Positions 46,492-54,177 of a stretch of 64,000 nucleotides of DNA are shown here, one piece after another. The position numbers were made by a program, and so were the translations under genes. Origin of the DNA: Peribacillus simplex (GTDB lineage Bacteria > Bacillota > Bacilli > Bacillales > DSM-1321); assembly GCF_001542915.1 (NCBI RefSeq), contig NZ_LNNH01000051.1:1-64000 (forward strand), written 5' to 3'. The notes beneath the pieces were generated by a model. The model was not told the DNA's origin and searched no databases. It was given only the letters and a program-made list of their open reading frames with translations. Position 1 is the stretch's first letter. Each line of letters begins with the position of its first letter.

Positions 46492-47882
46492 TTTCCATGT
46501 ACCTCCATTAGCGCGCGTGCCTTATTTTGTGTTTCTTCATATTCCGTTTTTGGATCTGAATCATAGACGATTCCTGCACCTGCCTGTACATAGGCCTTAC
46601 CGCCTTTAATGATCATCGTTCTAATCGCCAAAGCCATATCCAGATCCCCTCCGAAGCCCATGTAACCTATGGAGCCGGAATACACCCCGCGTTTACAATT
46701 CTCCAGTTCATTGATCAGCTCCATTGCCCGAATCTTAGGGGCGCCTGAAACAGTCCCGGCAGGAAGGCAGACAGACAATGCATCCAAACTCGTAAATCCT
46801 TCTCTAAGCTTTCCGCTGACCTTCGAAGCAATATGCATCACGTGCTGATATCTTTGAATTTCCATTTCCTCGGTAAGGTGGATCGATCCTATTTCACATA
46901 CCCGCCCAAGATCATTCCTTCCCAAATCAACAAGCATCCTATGTTCGGCAAGTTCCTTTTCATCCATCAGCAGGCTTCTTTCAAAGCCTTTATCTTCTTC
47001 ATCCGTTTTTCCTCTTGGACGTGTGCCGGCAATCGGGTTAACATGGACGACTCCAGATGAAACACTGATCAAGCTTTCCGGAGAAGATCCTATGATGGTA
47101 TAATCACCAAATTCTATATAAAACATATATGGGGAGGGGTTGGCTAAACGCAGACGGCGGTATGCATCGAAAGGCTTTCCATCGAAGTCCGCTTTAAACC
47201 TTTGCGATAGAACCACTTGAAACACCTCACCTGCCACAATCGCCTCTTTCACTTCGCGTACCATCTGCTCGAATTCTTCCTGGGTGAAATTCGAGTCGAA
47301 TTCCAAATATTCCGACGATATTTCCTTTGATGGTAGGTTTGCCTGGTTGATTGTATCCTTCATCCGCAACAGACTTTTTTCACTTTCTTCCTCCGCAGTC
47401 AACAGGTGTATCTTCTGAAGCACATGATCGAATATATATAATTCCTTATAAAAAAGAAAATGGGCATCCGGCATTTGCAGAGAATCGGGAGGCACAGGAC
47501 CTATATTTTCAAATAGGCGAATGACATCATACCCCATATATCCGATCGCTCCCCCATTAAATGGCGGAATGTTAACCGGGGCGTCCCCTATCTCCACCAA
47601 CAATTCCCTTTTCAGAAACTCGATGATGTTGATGTTCTTGACGCTTTGACCACCCGTCTCAAAATCGTTCACATGAACGCGGCCAGCAAGTGACGTTACC
47701 TCCAAATATGGATTCGAGCCTAAGTACGAGTAACGTCCATCATCATGATGGGAATTCGAACTCTCCAATAAAAACCTTTGTTTCCCTGCTAATTTCTGAA
47801 ATATGGCAATGGGTGTATGAATATCGCCTTCAATGGTTTCCATTTTGAAGCGAAGCATCTTCTTTTCATTCAAATCTTTCAT
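46488..47882 (-). CDS. trpE: Anthranilate synthase component I
   Basis: The 464-residue subunit turns chorismate into anthranilate. RFLLESSNSHHDDGRYSYLG near 35 contains the LLES tryptophan feedback site. The chorismate-binding domain shows VFQVVLSQRF, GSSPESLISV, NPIAGTRPRGKTDEEDK near 292 and CLPAGTVSGAPKIRAMELI near 378. The ATG at 47882 has GGAGGGGA upstream; the frame is open further up but runs through the T-box. It is the first gene of the operon. Confidence 0.96.
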   Translation of the reverse strand: MKDLNEKKMLRFKMETIEGDIHTPIAIFQKLAGKQRFLLESSNSHHDDGRYSYLGSNPYLEVTSLAGRVHVNDFETGGQSVKNINIIEFLKRELLVEIGDAPVNIPPFNGGAIGYMGYDVIRLFENIGPVPPDSLQMPDAHFLFYKELYIFDHVLQKIHLLTAEEESEKSLLRMKDTINQANLPSKEISSEYLEFDSNFTQEEFEQMVREVKEAIVAGEVFQVVLSQRFKADFDGKPFDAYRRLRLANPSPYMFYIEFGDYTIIGSSPESLISVSSGVVHVNPIAGTRPRGKTDEEDKGFERSLLMDEKELAEHRMLVDLGRNDLGRVCEIGSIHLTEEMEIQRYQHVMHIASKVSGKLREGFTSLDALSVCLPAGTVSGAPKIRAMELINELENCKRGVYSGSIGYMGFGGDLDMALAIRTMIIKGGKAYVQAGAGIVYDSDPKTEYEETQNKARALMEVHGK

Positions 47883-47974
47883 CAAAAATCCCCTCCAAAT
47901 TCTTATTCGATCATGTGAATTCGATTGCCGTGACCTTTTCGGTATAGGGCGCTTCTGCCTCAACCGAATTAAAA

Positions 47975-48240
47975 TCCACAAAAAAATCCCCTGCAAACAC
48001 AAAAATGTGTCTGCAGAGGACGGGATACCGCGGTGCCACCTCAAGTTGGAAAAACAAATCATTTTTCCCTCTCAAGCAGGAAATATTTCCTGCCAAACCC
48101 TTTAACGGCGGAAGCCGGGTTTCCCTACTTATTTCAAGAAACCACTCATAAGTCCATTCATCCTTTTATATCGTACCGGTTTCCACCTATGCCGGCTCTC
48201 TGTGACGAATCTAAAAAGATTACTACTCTTAATCATAGAT
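47975..48240 (-). promoter_or_regulatory. Second (gene-proximal) tRNA-Trp T-box leader
   Basis: The minus-strand RNA has a stem I with the AGAG and GAATGGACT specifier region; the specifier codon is TGG (48154-48156). The T-box proper, GAGGTGGCACCGCGG, lies at about 48026-48041, followed by an intrinsic terminator (CCTCTGCAGACACA / TGTGTTTGCAGGGG, about 47990-48021, T-run TTTTTTT). Uncharged tRNA-Trp would stabilise the antiterminator and let transcription reach trpE. The bulge TGGC matches a tRNA 3' end GCCA. Confidence 0.9.
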
Positions 48241-48254
48241 TTAAGTATCATTTT

Positions 48255-48530
48255 TTCGAAAAAACGCAAAAAGGCCCTTCATCCAAAGGACGAGGAACCC
48301 GTGGTACCACCTTAATTAGCTAAATTAGCTCACTTTACGGCATGATTCATTCCATGCCTATCTCCATTAACGATGAGATAATCGCCAAAGCCTACTCCGT
48401 CCATCCGTTTCGGTTTGGGGCTCGGAAGTCCATTCGCTTAAATTCGTTCACCAGTTTTCAGCAACCACTGGCTCTCTGCGGAACTGCATTAAGGTACTTT
48501 TCTTCGTCACTGCCTTTATCTTTTTCTTGG
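48255..48530 (-). promoter_or_regulatory. First (promoter-proximal) tRNA-Trp T-box leader
   Basis: The minus-strand leader has stem I with GAATGGACTT; the specifier codon TGG is at 48430-48432. Its T-box reads AAGGTGGTACCACGG (about 48298-48314) and is followed by a terminator (CGTCCTTT / GAAGGGC, then CTTTTT, about 48268-48291). Both T-boxes are in the same orientation and must both read through for trp expression. The bulge is TGGT rather than TGGC. Confidence 0.88.
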
Positions 48531-48535
48531 TTATT

Positions 48536-48564
48536 ATGTTAAAACAATCTTTTCAGTAAGTCAA
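48536..48564 (-). promoter_or_regulatory. Likely sigma-A promoter of the trp operon
   Basis: On the minus strand TTGACT (48559-48564) and TAACAT (48536-48541) are spaced by 17 bases, directly ahead of the first T-box. The -10 is weak. Confidence 0.6.
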
Positions 48565-48580
48565 TAAAGTTTTCAAATTA

Positions 48581-48853
48581 TTATTTCATTTTAACCCAGT
48601 CGCCGTCCTCAAGTCCCTTAGCCTTCTTAATGACTTGATACGCAGAATAGGTACTGACCGCCTCGAACTCATCCGTATAGTTCTTTTCATCCGCCTTACC
48701 TGGAACGATTTCCTTGAATCTTCGGTAAGCCTTCATGAACGCTTCCTTCTGGATTTTGCTCTCATAAGCTTTTTCCACCGCTTCGAAAAATTTAATTACA
48801 TCGACGATTTCGTCCGTTGACCAATCAAGGTCCATTGGATACTGATAATCCAT
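48581..48853 (-). CDS. yktA: UPF0223 protein YktA
   Basis: The 90-residue helical protein matches YktA: YPMDLDWSTDEIVDVIKFFE at the start and YRRFKEIVPGKADEKNYTDE in the middle. Function unknown. In B. subtilis yktA is adjacent to yktB; here the trp operon separates them. The stop lies close to the trp promoter, so the two transcripts run in the same direction. Confidence 0.93.
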   Translation of the reverse strand: MDYQYPMDLDWSTDEIVDVIKFFEAVEKAYESKIQKEAFMKAYRRFKEIVPGKADEKNYTDEFEAVSTYSAYQVIKKAKGLEDGDWVKMK

Positions 48854-48912
48854 ACCTTAAACACGCTCCTTCTAGATCGTTTTTTCATGTTGTCGGGGGA
48901 GACCATCCACCT

Positions 48913-49872
48913 TCAGTATGCCCATTTCGAGCGAATTTCCTCAGCTTGGCCGATGATCCGGCTGAACAGCTCAGCTGTCGCCGGAACATCATGGATCAGA
49001 CCCATCACTTGTCCTGCCCAAGCATATCCTTCTTCTTCCATACCATCATGGATATAGCGCTGATTCGCTTTTCCGCTTATGTAATCCTTCAATTGCTCAT
49101 ATCCACCGTTTTCTTTTTCAATTTCAAGAATTTTACTCGTCCAACCATTTGCTATCACCCGGGCCGGTGCACCGATGGACCGCTTAATGACAACGGTATC
49201 ATTTTCCGTACCGGAAACCAAGGCTTTTTTATATAATTCATGTGCATGTATACACTCCTTGACTGCAATGAACCTGGTTCCCATCTCGATCCCTTCCGCC
49301 CCAAGTGCCATCGCTGCCATCAAACCTCGTCCATCACCAAAGCCGCCAGAAGCAATGACCGGAATCTTCACGGCATCCACAACTTGAGGAATCAAAACAG
49401 CGGTACCGATATCCGTCCGTCCTAAATGTCCGCCCCCCTCCTGGCCAACCACCATAACTGCATCTGCACCAAGCTGTTCCGCCTTCACCGCTTGCCTTGT
49501 CGCTGCAACAAGCACAAGTTTTTTCACCGAAGTGTCCTTGACGCAATCAAGAAAGGGCCCAGGGTTGCCGCCCGTTACGGAAACAGCTGCAATTCCTTGC
49601 TCCATGGCTGCTTCAAGCATATGCTCATAAGGTCTTCCATGCTGCCCAATTGCAAAATTCACGCCAAACGGTTTATCGGTCAATTCCTTCGTTCTCCTTA
49701 TTTCATCGACCAATTGCTTTGGGCTGTCCAAGGACATCGCCGTTACCTGCCCCAGCCCCCCTGCATTTGAAACGGCCGCTGCCAGTTCCGCATAAGCTAA
49801 ATGAGCCAACCCTCCTTGTACAATCGGGTATTGTATTCCTAGCAAATCTGTCACACGCGTCTTCCAATTCAA
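48913..49872 (-). CDS. Nitronate monooxygenase / FabK-like flavoprotein
   Basis: This 319-residue FMN-binding TIM barrel is of the 2-nitropropane dioxygenase family. GIQYPIVQGGLAHLAYAELAAAVSNAGGLGQV, in parts, gives the N-terminal FMN loop; MVVGQEGGGHLGR near 140 carries the catalytic histidine of nitronate monooxygenases; VDAVKIPVIASGGFGDGRGL near 170 and GIEMGTRFIAVKEC near 200 bind the phosphate. Nitronate oxidation or an enoyl-reductase role cannot be separated by sequence alone. The TTG at 49872 has AAAGGGAGTGGGGAG upstream. It is absent from this position in B. subtilis. Confidence 0.87.
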   Translation of the reverse strand: MNWKTRVTDLLGIQYPIVQGGLAHLAYAELAAAVSNAGGLGQVTAMSLDSPKQLVDEIRRTKELTDKPFGVNFAIGQHGRPYEHMLEAAMEQGIAAVSVTGGNPGPFLDCVKDTSVKKLVLVAATRQAVKAEQLGADAVMVVGQEGGGHLGRTDIGTAVLIPQVVDAVKIPVIASGGFGDGRGLMAAMALGAEGIEMGTRFIAVKECIHAHELYKKALVSGTENDTVVIKRSIGAPARVIANGWTSKILEIEKENGGYEQLKDYISGKANQRYIHDGMEEEGYAWAGQVMGLIHDVPATAELFSRIIGQAEEIRSKWAY

Positions 49873-50235
49873 ACTCCCCACTCCCTTTTTATGTATGATA
49901 TGAACGTACATGTTCATTATGGCAAATATTGTTTAACCATTCAATTTTTACATTCGACACAATCCAGCTTCATGGGAAAGACTGGTTCATTAACGATATT
50001 CGCCATTATTTCTTCCCCGGTCATTCGAGGAACAAGATGATTTTTCATGTCAGAACGGTAAACTCATGCTAGGCAATTATTATAAGACGTGCTATAATTC
50101 ATTTGTTTTATGTTTTTCCATAGCTACCTGACCATTCATATGGTTGCAAAATCGGAGAAACATTCGATCATTATAGACAGGGAGTCTTTCTCCCCCATAT
50201 TTGTACCTACTATATTGAAAAGGGGCCACAAAGAT
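49873..50235. other. Divergent region between the monooxygenase gene and speA
   Basis: No gene is supported. The frame of speA stays open to 50110 but has no similarity or ribosome site there. Promoters for both genes should lie here; I could not fix them. Confidence 0.5.
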
Positions 50236-51693
50236 TTGTCACAGAATGAAACACCCTTATACACTGCCTTATTGCAGCATGCCAAAAAAAATCCCGTTCA
50301 ATTCCATATTCCAGGTCATAAAAAAGGAAAAGGAATGGACGCCGATTTCCGTGAATTCATTGGAGAAAATGCATTATCCATAGATTTAATCAATATCGCT
50401 CCGCTCGATGATCTCCATCAGCCAAAAGGGATCATTAAACAAGCACAAGATCTGGCTGCCCAAGCTTTCGGGGCCGATCATACGTTCTTTTCCGTTCAAG
50501 GAACAAGCGGAGCTATCATGACGATGGTCATGACGGTATGCGGCCCTGGGGATAAAATCATCGTACCAAGGAACGTACATAAATCCGTCATGTCTGCGAT
50601 TGTCTTTTCCGGAGCCGTTCCCGTTTTCATCAACCCTGAAATAGATAAAGATCTGGGCATTTCACACGGTATCACCCTCGATGCCGTTGAAAAAACGTTA
50701 AAAGAGCATAGTGATGCAAAAGGATTGCTTGTAATCAATCCTACCTATTTCGGCATTTCAGCTGACTTGCAAAAAATCGTCGAAATCGCCCATTCCTACG
50801 AAATCCCTGTCCTCGTTGATGAAGCACACGGAGTCCATATCCACTTCCATGAGGACTTGCCCATGTCAGCCATGCAGGCTGGAGCGGATATGGCCGCAAC
50901 GAGTGTCCATAAACTTGGTGGCTCGCTGACAGGAAGTTCGATTTTAAATGTGAGAGATGGATTGGTTTCAGCAAATCGGGTTCAAGCGATTTTAAGCATG
51001 CTCACTACCACCTCAACCTCCTACATCCTTCTAGCTTCCCTGGACACGGCTAGGAGGCAGCTGGCGACCGTAGGCAGGCAAATGATCGAAGAGGCCATCA
51101 ATCTTGCAGGGTACATCAGGGAGGCCGTAAATGAGATCCCTTATCTATACTGTGTCGGCAGCGAAATTCTCGGAAGCAAGGCTGCCTTTAGCTATGACCC
51201 TACAAAACTGATCATTTCCATCAAGGAATTGAACATTACCGGATACGACGTCGAGAAATGGCTGCGTGAGAAGCATAATATCGAAGTGGAGCTTTCCGAT
51301 TTGTATAATATCCTTTGCCTGATTACACCAGGAGACTCCAAAACGGAAGCGGATCTTCTGATCGCTGCCTTGAAGGACCTTTCGGATGAGTTTAAGGAAA
51401 TGGCGGCTGAACATGAAAAAATCGAAGTGCTCCTTCCTGATACACCACCGCTTGCCCTATCGCCAAGGGAGGCATTTTATGCCGAAACCGTAGTGGTGCC
51501 GATCGAGGAATCCGTCGGAAAAATCAGTGCTGAATTCATCATGGTATATCCGCCGGGCATCCCGATCTTTATTCCTGGTGAACTGATTACGGAAGATAAT
51601 ATCAGTTATATCCAAAAAAACATCGAGGCGGGCCTGCCTGTTCAAGGTCCAGAGGATCCAGAAATAAAATATTTACGCATCATAAAGAACTGA
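50236..51693 (+). CDS. speA: Arginine decarboxylase SpeA (aminotransferase-fold, group III-like)
   Basis: The 485-residue PLP enzyme matches B. subtilis SpeA/Cad nearly end to end. It makes agmatine, the first step of putrescine and spermidine synthesis. PVQFHIPGHKKGKGMDADF begins the conserved part, VLVDEAHGVHIHF near 192 gives the PLP aspartate, and TSVHKLGGSLTGSS has the PLP lysine at about 226. The C-terminal domain begins near 380 and ends GIPIFIPGELITEDNISYI. The TTG at 50236 has AAAAGGGG upstream. Terminator at 51705. Confidence 0.93.
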   Translation: MSQNETPLYTALLQHAKKNPVQFHIPGHKKGKGMDADFREFIGENALSIDLINIAPLDDLHQPKGIIKQAQDLAAQAFGADHTFFSVQGTSGAIMTMVMTVCGPGDKIIVPRNVHKSVMSAIVFSGAVPVFINPEIDKDLGISHGITLDAVEKTLKEHSDAKGLLVINPTYFGISADLQKIVEIAHSYEIPVLVDEAHGVHIHFHEDLPMSAMQAGADMAATSVHKLGGSLTGSSILNVRDGLVSANRVQAILSMLTTTSTSYILLASLDTARRQLATVGRQMIEEAINLAGYIREAVNEIPYLYCVGSEILGSKAAFSYDPTKLIISIKELNITGYDVEKWLREKHNIEVELSDLYNILCLITPGDSKTEADLLIAALKDLSDEFKEMAAEHEKIEVLLPDTPPLALSPREAFYAETVVVPIEESVGKISAEFIMVYPPGIPIFIPGELITEDNISYIQKNIEAGLPVQGPEDPEIKYLRIIKN

Positions 51694-51704
51694 TTGCATA
51701 CACA

Positions 51705-51735
51705 AACCAGAGCGGGTGACCGCCCTGGTTTTTTT
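51705..51735 (+). terminator. Terminator of speA
   Basis: AACCAGAGCGG / CCGCCCTGGTT is followed by TTTTTT. Confidence 0.88.
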
Positions 51736-51785
51736 CATATAGTCAGCATTAAAATGGCGCAGCAGCCTATCGGTTGTTCAAAAAA

Positions 51786-51817
51786 AGTGCTCCAGACCAT
51801 AAAGTCGTGGAGCACTC
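51786..51817 (-). terminator. Terminator of SR1
   Basis: On the minus strand AGTGCTCCA / TGGAGCACT is followed by seven T residues. Confidence 0.9.
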
Positions 51818-51852
51818 TTGAATTCTATTAATCTCATCGAAGGTTTTCGGTA

Positions 51853-51978
51853 TTATTCCTGAGAGGCAGCTGTATCACAGCTTTGGCAGTTGTGATTGTG
51901 TGTATAAAGTACACTTACTTTTTCATCTTCAAAATGTTCAATCGTGCTATTGCAAGTTTGACATACGATAGTTCCCAT
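51853..51978 (-). CDS. sr1p: SR1P peptide (GapA-binding)
   Basis: The 41-residue frame starts MGTIVCQTCNSTIEHFEDEK, close to the B. subtilis SR1P start MGTIVCQDCNEAIHYFEDEK. It has two CxxC pairs (Cys6/Cys9 and Cys31/Cys34) with histidines at 27 and 29, which suggests a small metal-binding knuckle. SR1P binds glyceraldehyde-3-phosphate dehydrogenase GapA and, through it, RNase J1. The ATG has GAAGGGG upstream. It is too short for usual gene finders. Confidence 0.9.
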   Translation of the reverse strand: MGTIVCQTCNSTIEHFEDEKVSVLYTHNHNCQSCDTAASQE

Positions 51979-52020
51979 TTTTACAACCCCTTCCTCTATA
52001 TTGTATGCAACATTCCATTA

Positions 52021-52068
52021 ATGTAACCGCTTTAAATGAATTATAATATAACACATTTATAATATCAA
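52021..52068 (-). promoter_or_regulatory. SR1 promoter with CcpN-like and cre-like sites
   Basis: TTGATA (52063-52068) and TATAAT (52040-52045) have 17 bases between them. TGTGTTATATT (52045-52055) fits the CcpN consensus TRTGHYATAYW fully and overlaps the spacer and the -10. TTTAAAGCGGTTACAT (52021-52036) matches the cre consensus WTGNAARCGNWWWCAW at all but one position. In B. subtilis SR1 is repressed mainly by CcpN and weakly by CcpA. The consensus sequences are from memory. Confidence 0.72.
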
Positions 52069-52313
52069 GCTAAAAAGTATGACCTAATCATTTTATTGGA
52101 TCAGGGAATGTTTATACGGGTATGCCAATCCTGCTGGTAAAGCAATGAGCATCGCATGAGCAGCAGTTCATACCATTGAAAGATTCGCCCTCCCTTTCTT
52201 TCCAAAAAAAGGGGGGAAGTAATTTTACTTTTAAATATACATATAGATAAGTATATAAATCAACCAAAAAATGCTAATATAATAGTAAAACCGATCGAAT
52301 AAGGGGGATCCAA

Positions 52314-52748
52314 ATGGCAGAAAATGCGTATATCAAGCTAGTTCCCGAATCAGTCAAAGCGACCGTTACCATCGAGGATGTAAAGGAATTGCTGACCTAT
52401 TATCAAATGATCACGGCAAAAACAGGAAAGCAACTGGATTGGGACTACGATAAGAAAGCTTTTCCTTATGAAATGAGGGAACCTGAAAAAATGAAAGACA
52501 AAGCCATATATCTCCAAGCCAAAGAAGATCGTTACCATATGATCTTGATCGGTGTAGACCAGGAAGTGATTAAGGATGATGACGGACTGGAACGAATCCA
52601 ATCTTATATCCAATTCACCCTTCCGGAAACAGCAACCTTCGGGGATAAAGGGAAAGCAAATGAATTATGCAAGTTCCTCGCAAAAAAATTAAAGGCGCAG
52701 CTTCACCTCTTTAATAATCGCGTGATGTACTTCTATCCAAGAAAATGA
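52314..52748 (+). CDS. DUF1885-family protein
   Basis: The 144-residue soluble protein resembles the DUF1885 family of Bacillaceae, for which a structure but no function is known. YIKLVPESVKATVTIEDVKE opens it, and LAKKLKAQLHLFNNRVMYFYPRK closes it. The ATG has AAGGGGGAT upstream. It runs divergently from SR1 and convergently to the deacetylase. The family name is given from memory. Confidence 0.75.
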   Translation: MAENAYIKLVPESVKATVTIEDVKELLTYYQMITAKTGKQLDWDYDKKAFPYEMREPEKMKDKAIYLQAKEDRYHMILIGVDQEVIKDDDGLERIQSYIQFTLPETATFGDKGKANELCKFLAKKLKAQLHLFNNRVMYFYPRK

Positions 52749-52784
52749 AAAAACCTGCAAAAGCTGAAAGCCAGCTCATGCAGG
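52748..52784 (-). terminator. Terminator of the deacetylase gene
   Basis: On the minus strand CCTGCATGAGCT pairs with AGCTTTTGCAGG and is followed by TTTTTTC. It overlaps the last codons of the gene. Confidence 0.72.
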
Positions 52785-53603
52785 TGTCTCAATCGAGTCA
52801 GGATCAAGCATCTTATAGCCTTTCTTTTGAAAACCTTTCACGATCTCCTCAATCGCTTCACTCGTCCATTTTCGGTCATGCATTAGAAGGTTCGCACCAT
52901 TTCCTAAATAAGGACTATTCAACATGATTTCTGTTAAAGCCTTTTTGTCCTGATATTCCTTTTCCCAATCATATCCATATGTCCAATTCATCACCAACAT
53001 TTTTTCTTCCTCAGCAACTTTTCTTGAATGATCGGTATTCGAACCAAACGGCGCCCTGAAATACTTAGGGCGTTCCCCGATAATGCCCTCAACCAAATTA
53101 TTCAGTTTAACGATTTCCCTCTCTTGTTCCTTTTCGGTCAATTCTTTCAAATTCACATGGGAATATGTATGGTTGCCGATGGGAAAACCTAGATCATGAA
53201 TTTCTTTCAGCATCGCTTTATTTTGATCATTTTCAAGAAAATGGCCATTGACGAAAAATATCGCTGGAACCTTAAGTCGATGAAGGGTTTTGGCTATTTC
53301 TAGCGAATATTTATCAGGAGCATCATCAAACGTTAACAAGACAACCTTCGGATCTGCGTCCCCTATCGGTTCAAATGACCAAGTATCTTTATTGACCCGG
53401 TATTCTGCCTTAACTTTCTCTTCCGCATTCGTCTTGGGTGCTTCTTCTTGTTCTTTTTTCTCTTGCTGGCTTTCATCTCGGACGGACGCTGCCGTTTCCA
53501 CGCTTTTATTCTTTTCTTTTTCCGCGTGATCGGGATCTTGGCCAGTACAAGCGATCAATAAAATGGCTACACTCGCTAACAAAACTAAAACTTTGTTGAA
53601 CAT
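52776..53603 (-). CDS. Lipoprotein polysaccharide deacetylase
   Basis: The 275-residue protein has a lipoprotein signal (LLIAC, cysteine near residue 17), a charged Glu/Lys-rich linker and a NodB-type deacetylase domain. Motif 1 is LLTFDDAPDKYS near 95 (usually TFDDGP), motif 2 is GNHTYSHVN with the two metal histidines, motif 3 is FRAPFGSN, and the end has LLMHDRKWT with the catalytic histidine. It should act on a cell-surface glycan, probably peptidoglycan or a related polymer. The ATG at 53603 has GGAGGT. B. subtilis has a different gene (slp) in this interval. Confidence 0.87.
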   Translation of the reverse strand: MFNKVLVLLASVAILLIACTGQDPDHAEKEKNKSVETAASVRDESQQEKKEQEEAPKTNAEEKVKAEYRVNKDTWSFEPIGDADPKVVLLTFDDAPDKYSLEIAKTLHRLKVPAIFFVNGHFLENDQNKAMLKEIHDLGFPIGNHTYSHVNLKELTEKEQEREIVKLNNLVEGIIGERPKYFRAPFGSNTDHSRKVAEEEKMLVMNWTYGYDWEKEYQDKKALTEIMLNSPYLGNGANLLMHDRKWTSEAIEEIVKGFQKKGYKMLDPDSIETPA

Positions 53604-53647
53604 GATACCTCCGTGTTTTTTTGTGTCTTTGCAGGCCCTGCGAAAAT

Positions 53648-53896
53648 TCAATAAACGGGTACTAAGGTCTCCAAAAGGATTTGTAACAGCCCGTAGCATA
53701 ATAGGCTGATCACAGTTATAAGCATGGTTCGCTTATTGGATTTCAAAATCATTTTACCAATGTAAATGGCCAAATATGAAAAGACCAAAAACATGAATAC
53801 CTTGAAGACAAACCGATCATTAACAGAAAGCCATTCAACCAGTGTATAGCCGCTCCATACGATTAGTTGAAAGAGGATTACCAGATAATTTTTCAA
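53648..53896 (-). CDS. Uncharacterised small membrane protein
   Basis: The 82-residue protein has three hydrophobic segments (about 4-20, 29-48 and 58-80) and a few charged turns. I do not recognise it. The TTG at 53896 has GGGGTGG seven bases upstream; a GTG at 53905 lies within that site. It lies 44 bases ahead of the deacetylase gene and may share its message. The call is less certain than for neighbours because hydrophobic frames can be fortuitous. Confidence 0.6.
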   Translation of the reverse strand: MKNYLVILFQLIVWSGYTLVEWLSVNDRFVFKVFMFLVFSYLAIYIGKMILKSNKRTMLITVISLLCYGLLQILLETLVPVY

Positions 53897-54133
53897 GTGA
53901 TCCACCCCATTTTCAAATGAATACATCAGGCCTACTCATGTCATGAGCAATAACTTTATATTCGCACATTGCCCATCTTATTTTTTATCCTCTTTTACCA
54001 TATTCAAACCTTTTGGAGAAAAAAAGTAAAAAGCCCTTTATATAGCTTATGCCCATTTTGTCCTTTTCATTTAAATAGTGTAAAGAAAATCTCGAATTGG
54101 CGGGTACATTCCTTTTTCATGGCCGAATCCAAT

Positions 54134-54162
54134 GAAAAAAGCGTGCTGCAAGGGCAGCACGC
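54134..54162 (-). terminator. Terminator of the pdh operon
   Basis: On the minus strand GCGTGCTGC / GCAGCACGC is followed by TTTTTTC, just beyond pdhD. Confidence 0.9.
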
Positions 54163-54177
54163 TACTATCGGATAAAA

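Larger units (their letters stand above)
51786..52034 (-). ncRNA. sr1: SR1 dual-function small RNA
   Basis: A perfect sigma-A promoter (52040-52068) and a strong intrinsic terminator (AGTGCTCCA / TGGAGCACT with TTTTTTT, 51786-51817) delimit a transcript of about 249 bases between speA and the pdh side of the block. B. subtilis SR1, of 205 bases, lies between speA and pdhD; it base-pairs with the ahrC message and encodes the peptide SR1P. The transcript here carries an SR1P-like frame (51853-51978). The 5' end is predicted from the promoter. Confidence 0.85.

Noticed and set aside
47883-48062. N-terminal extension of trpE
   Set aside because: It runs through the T-box and its terminator, which is regulatory RNA.
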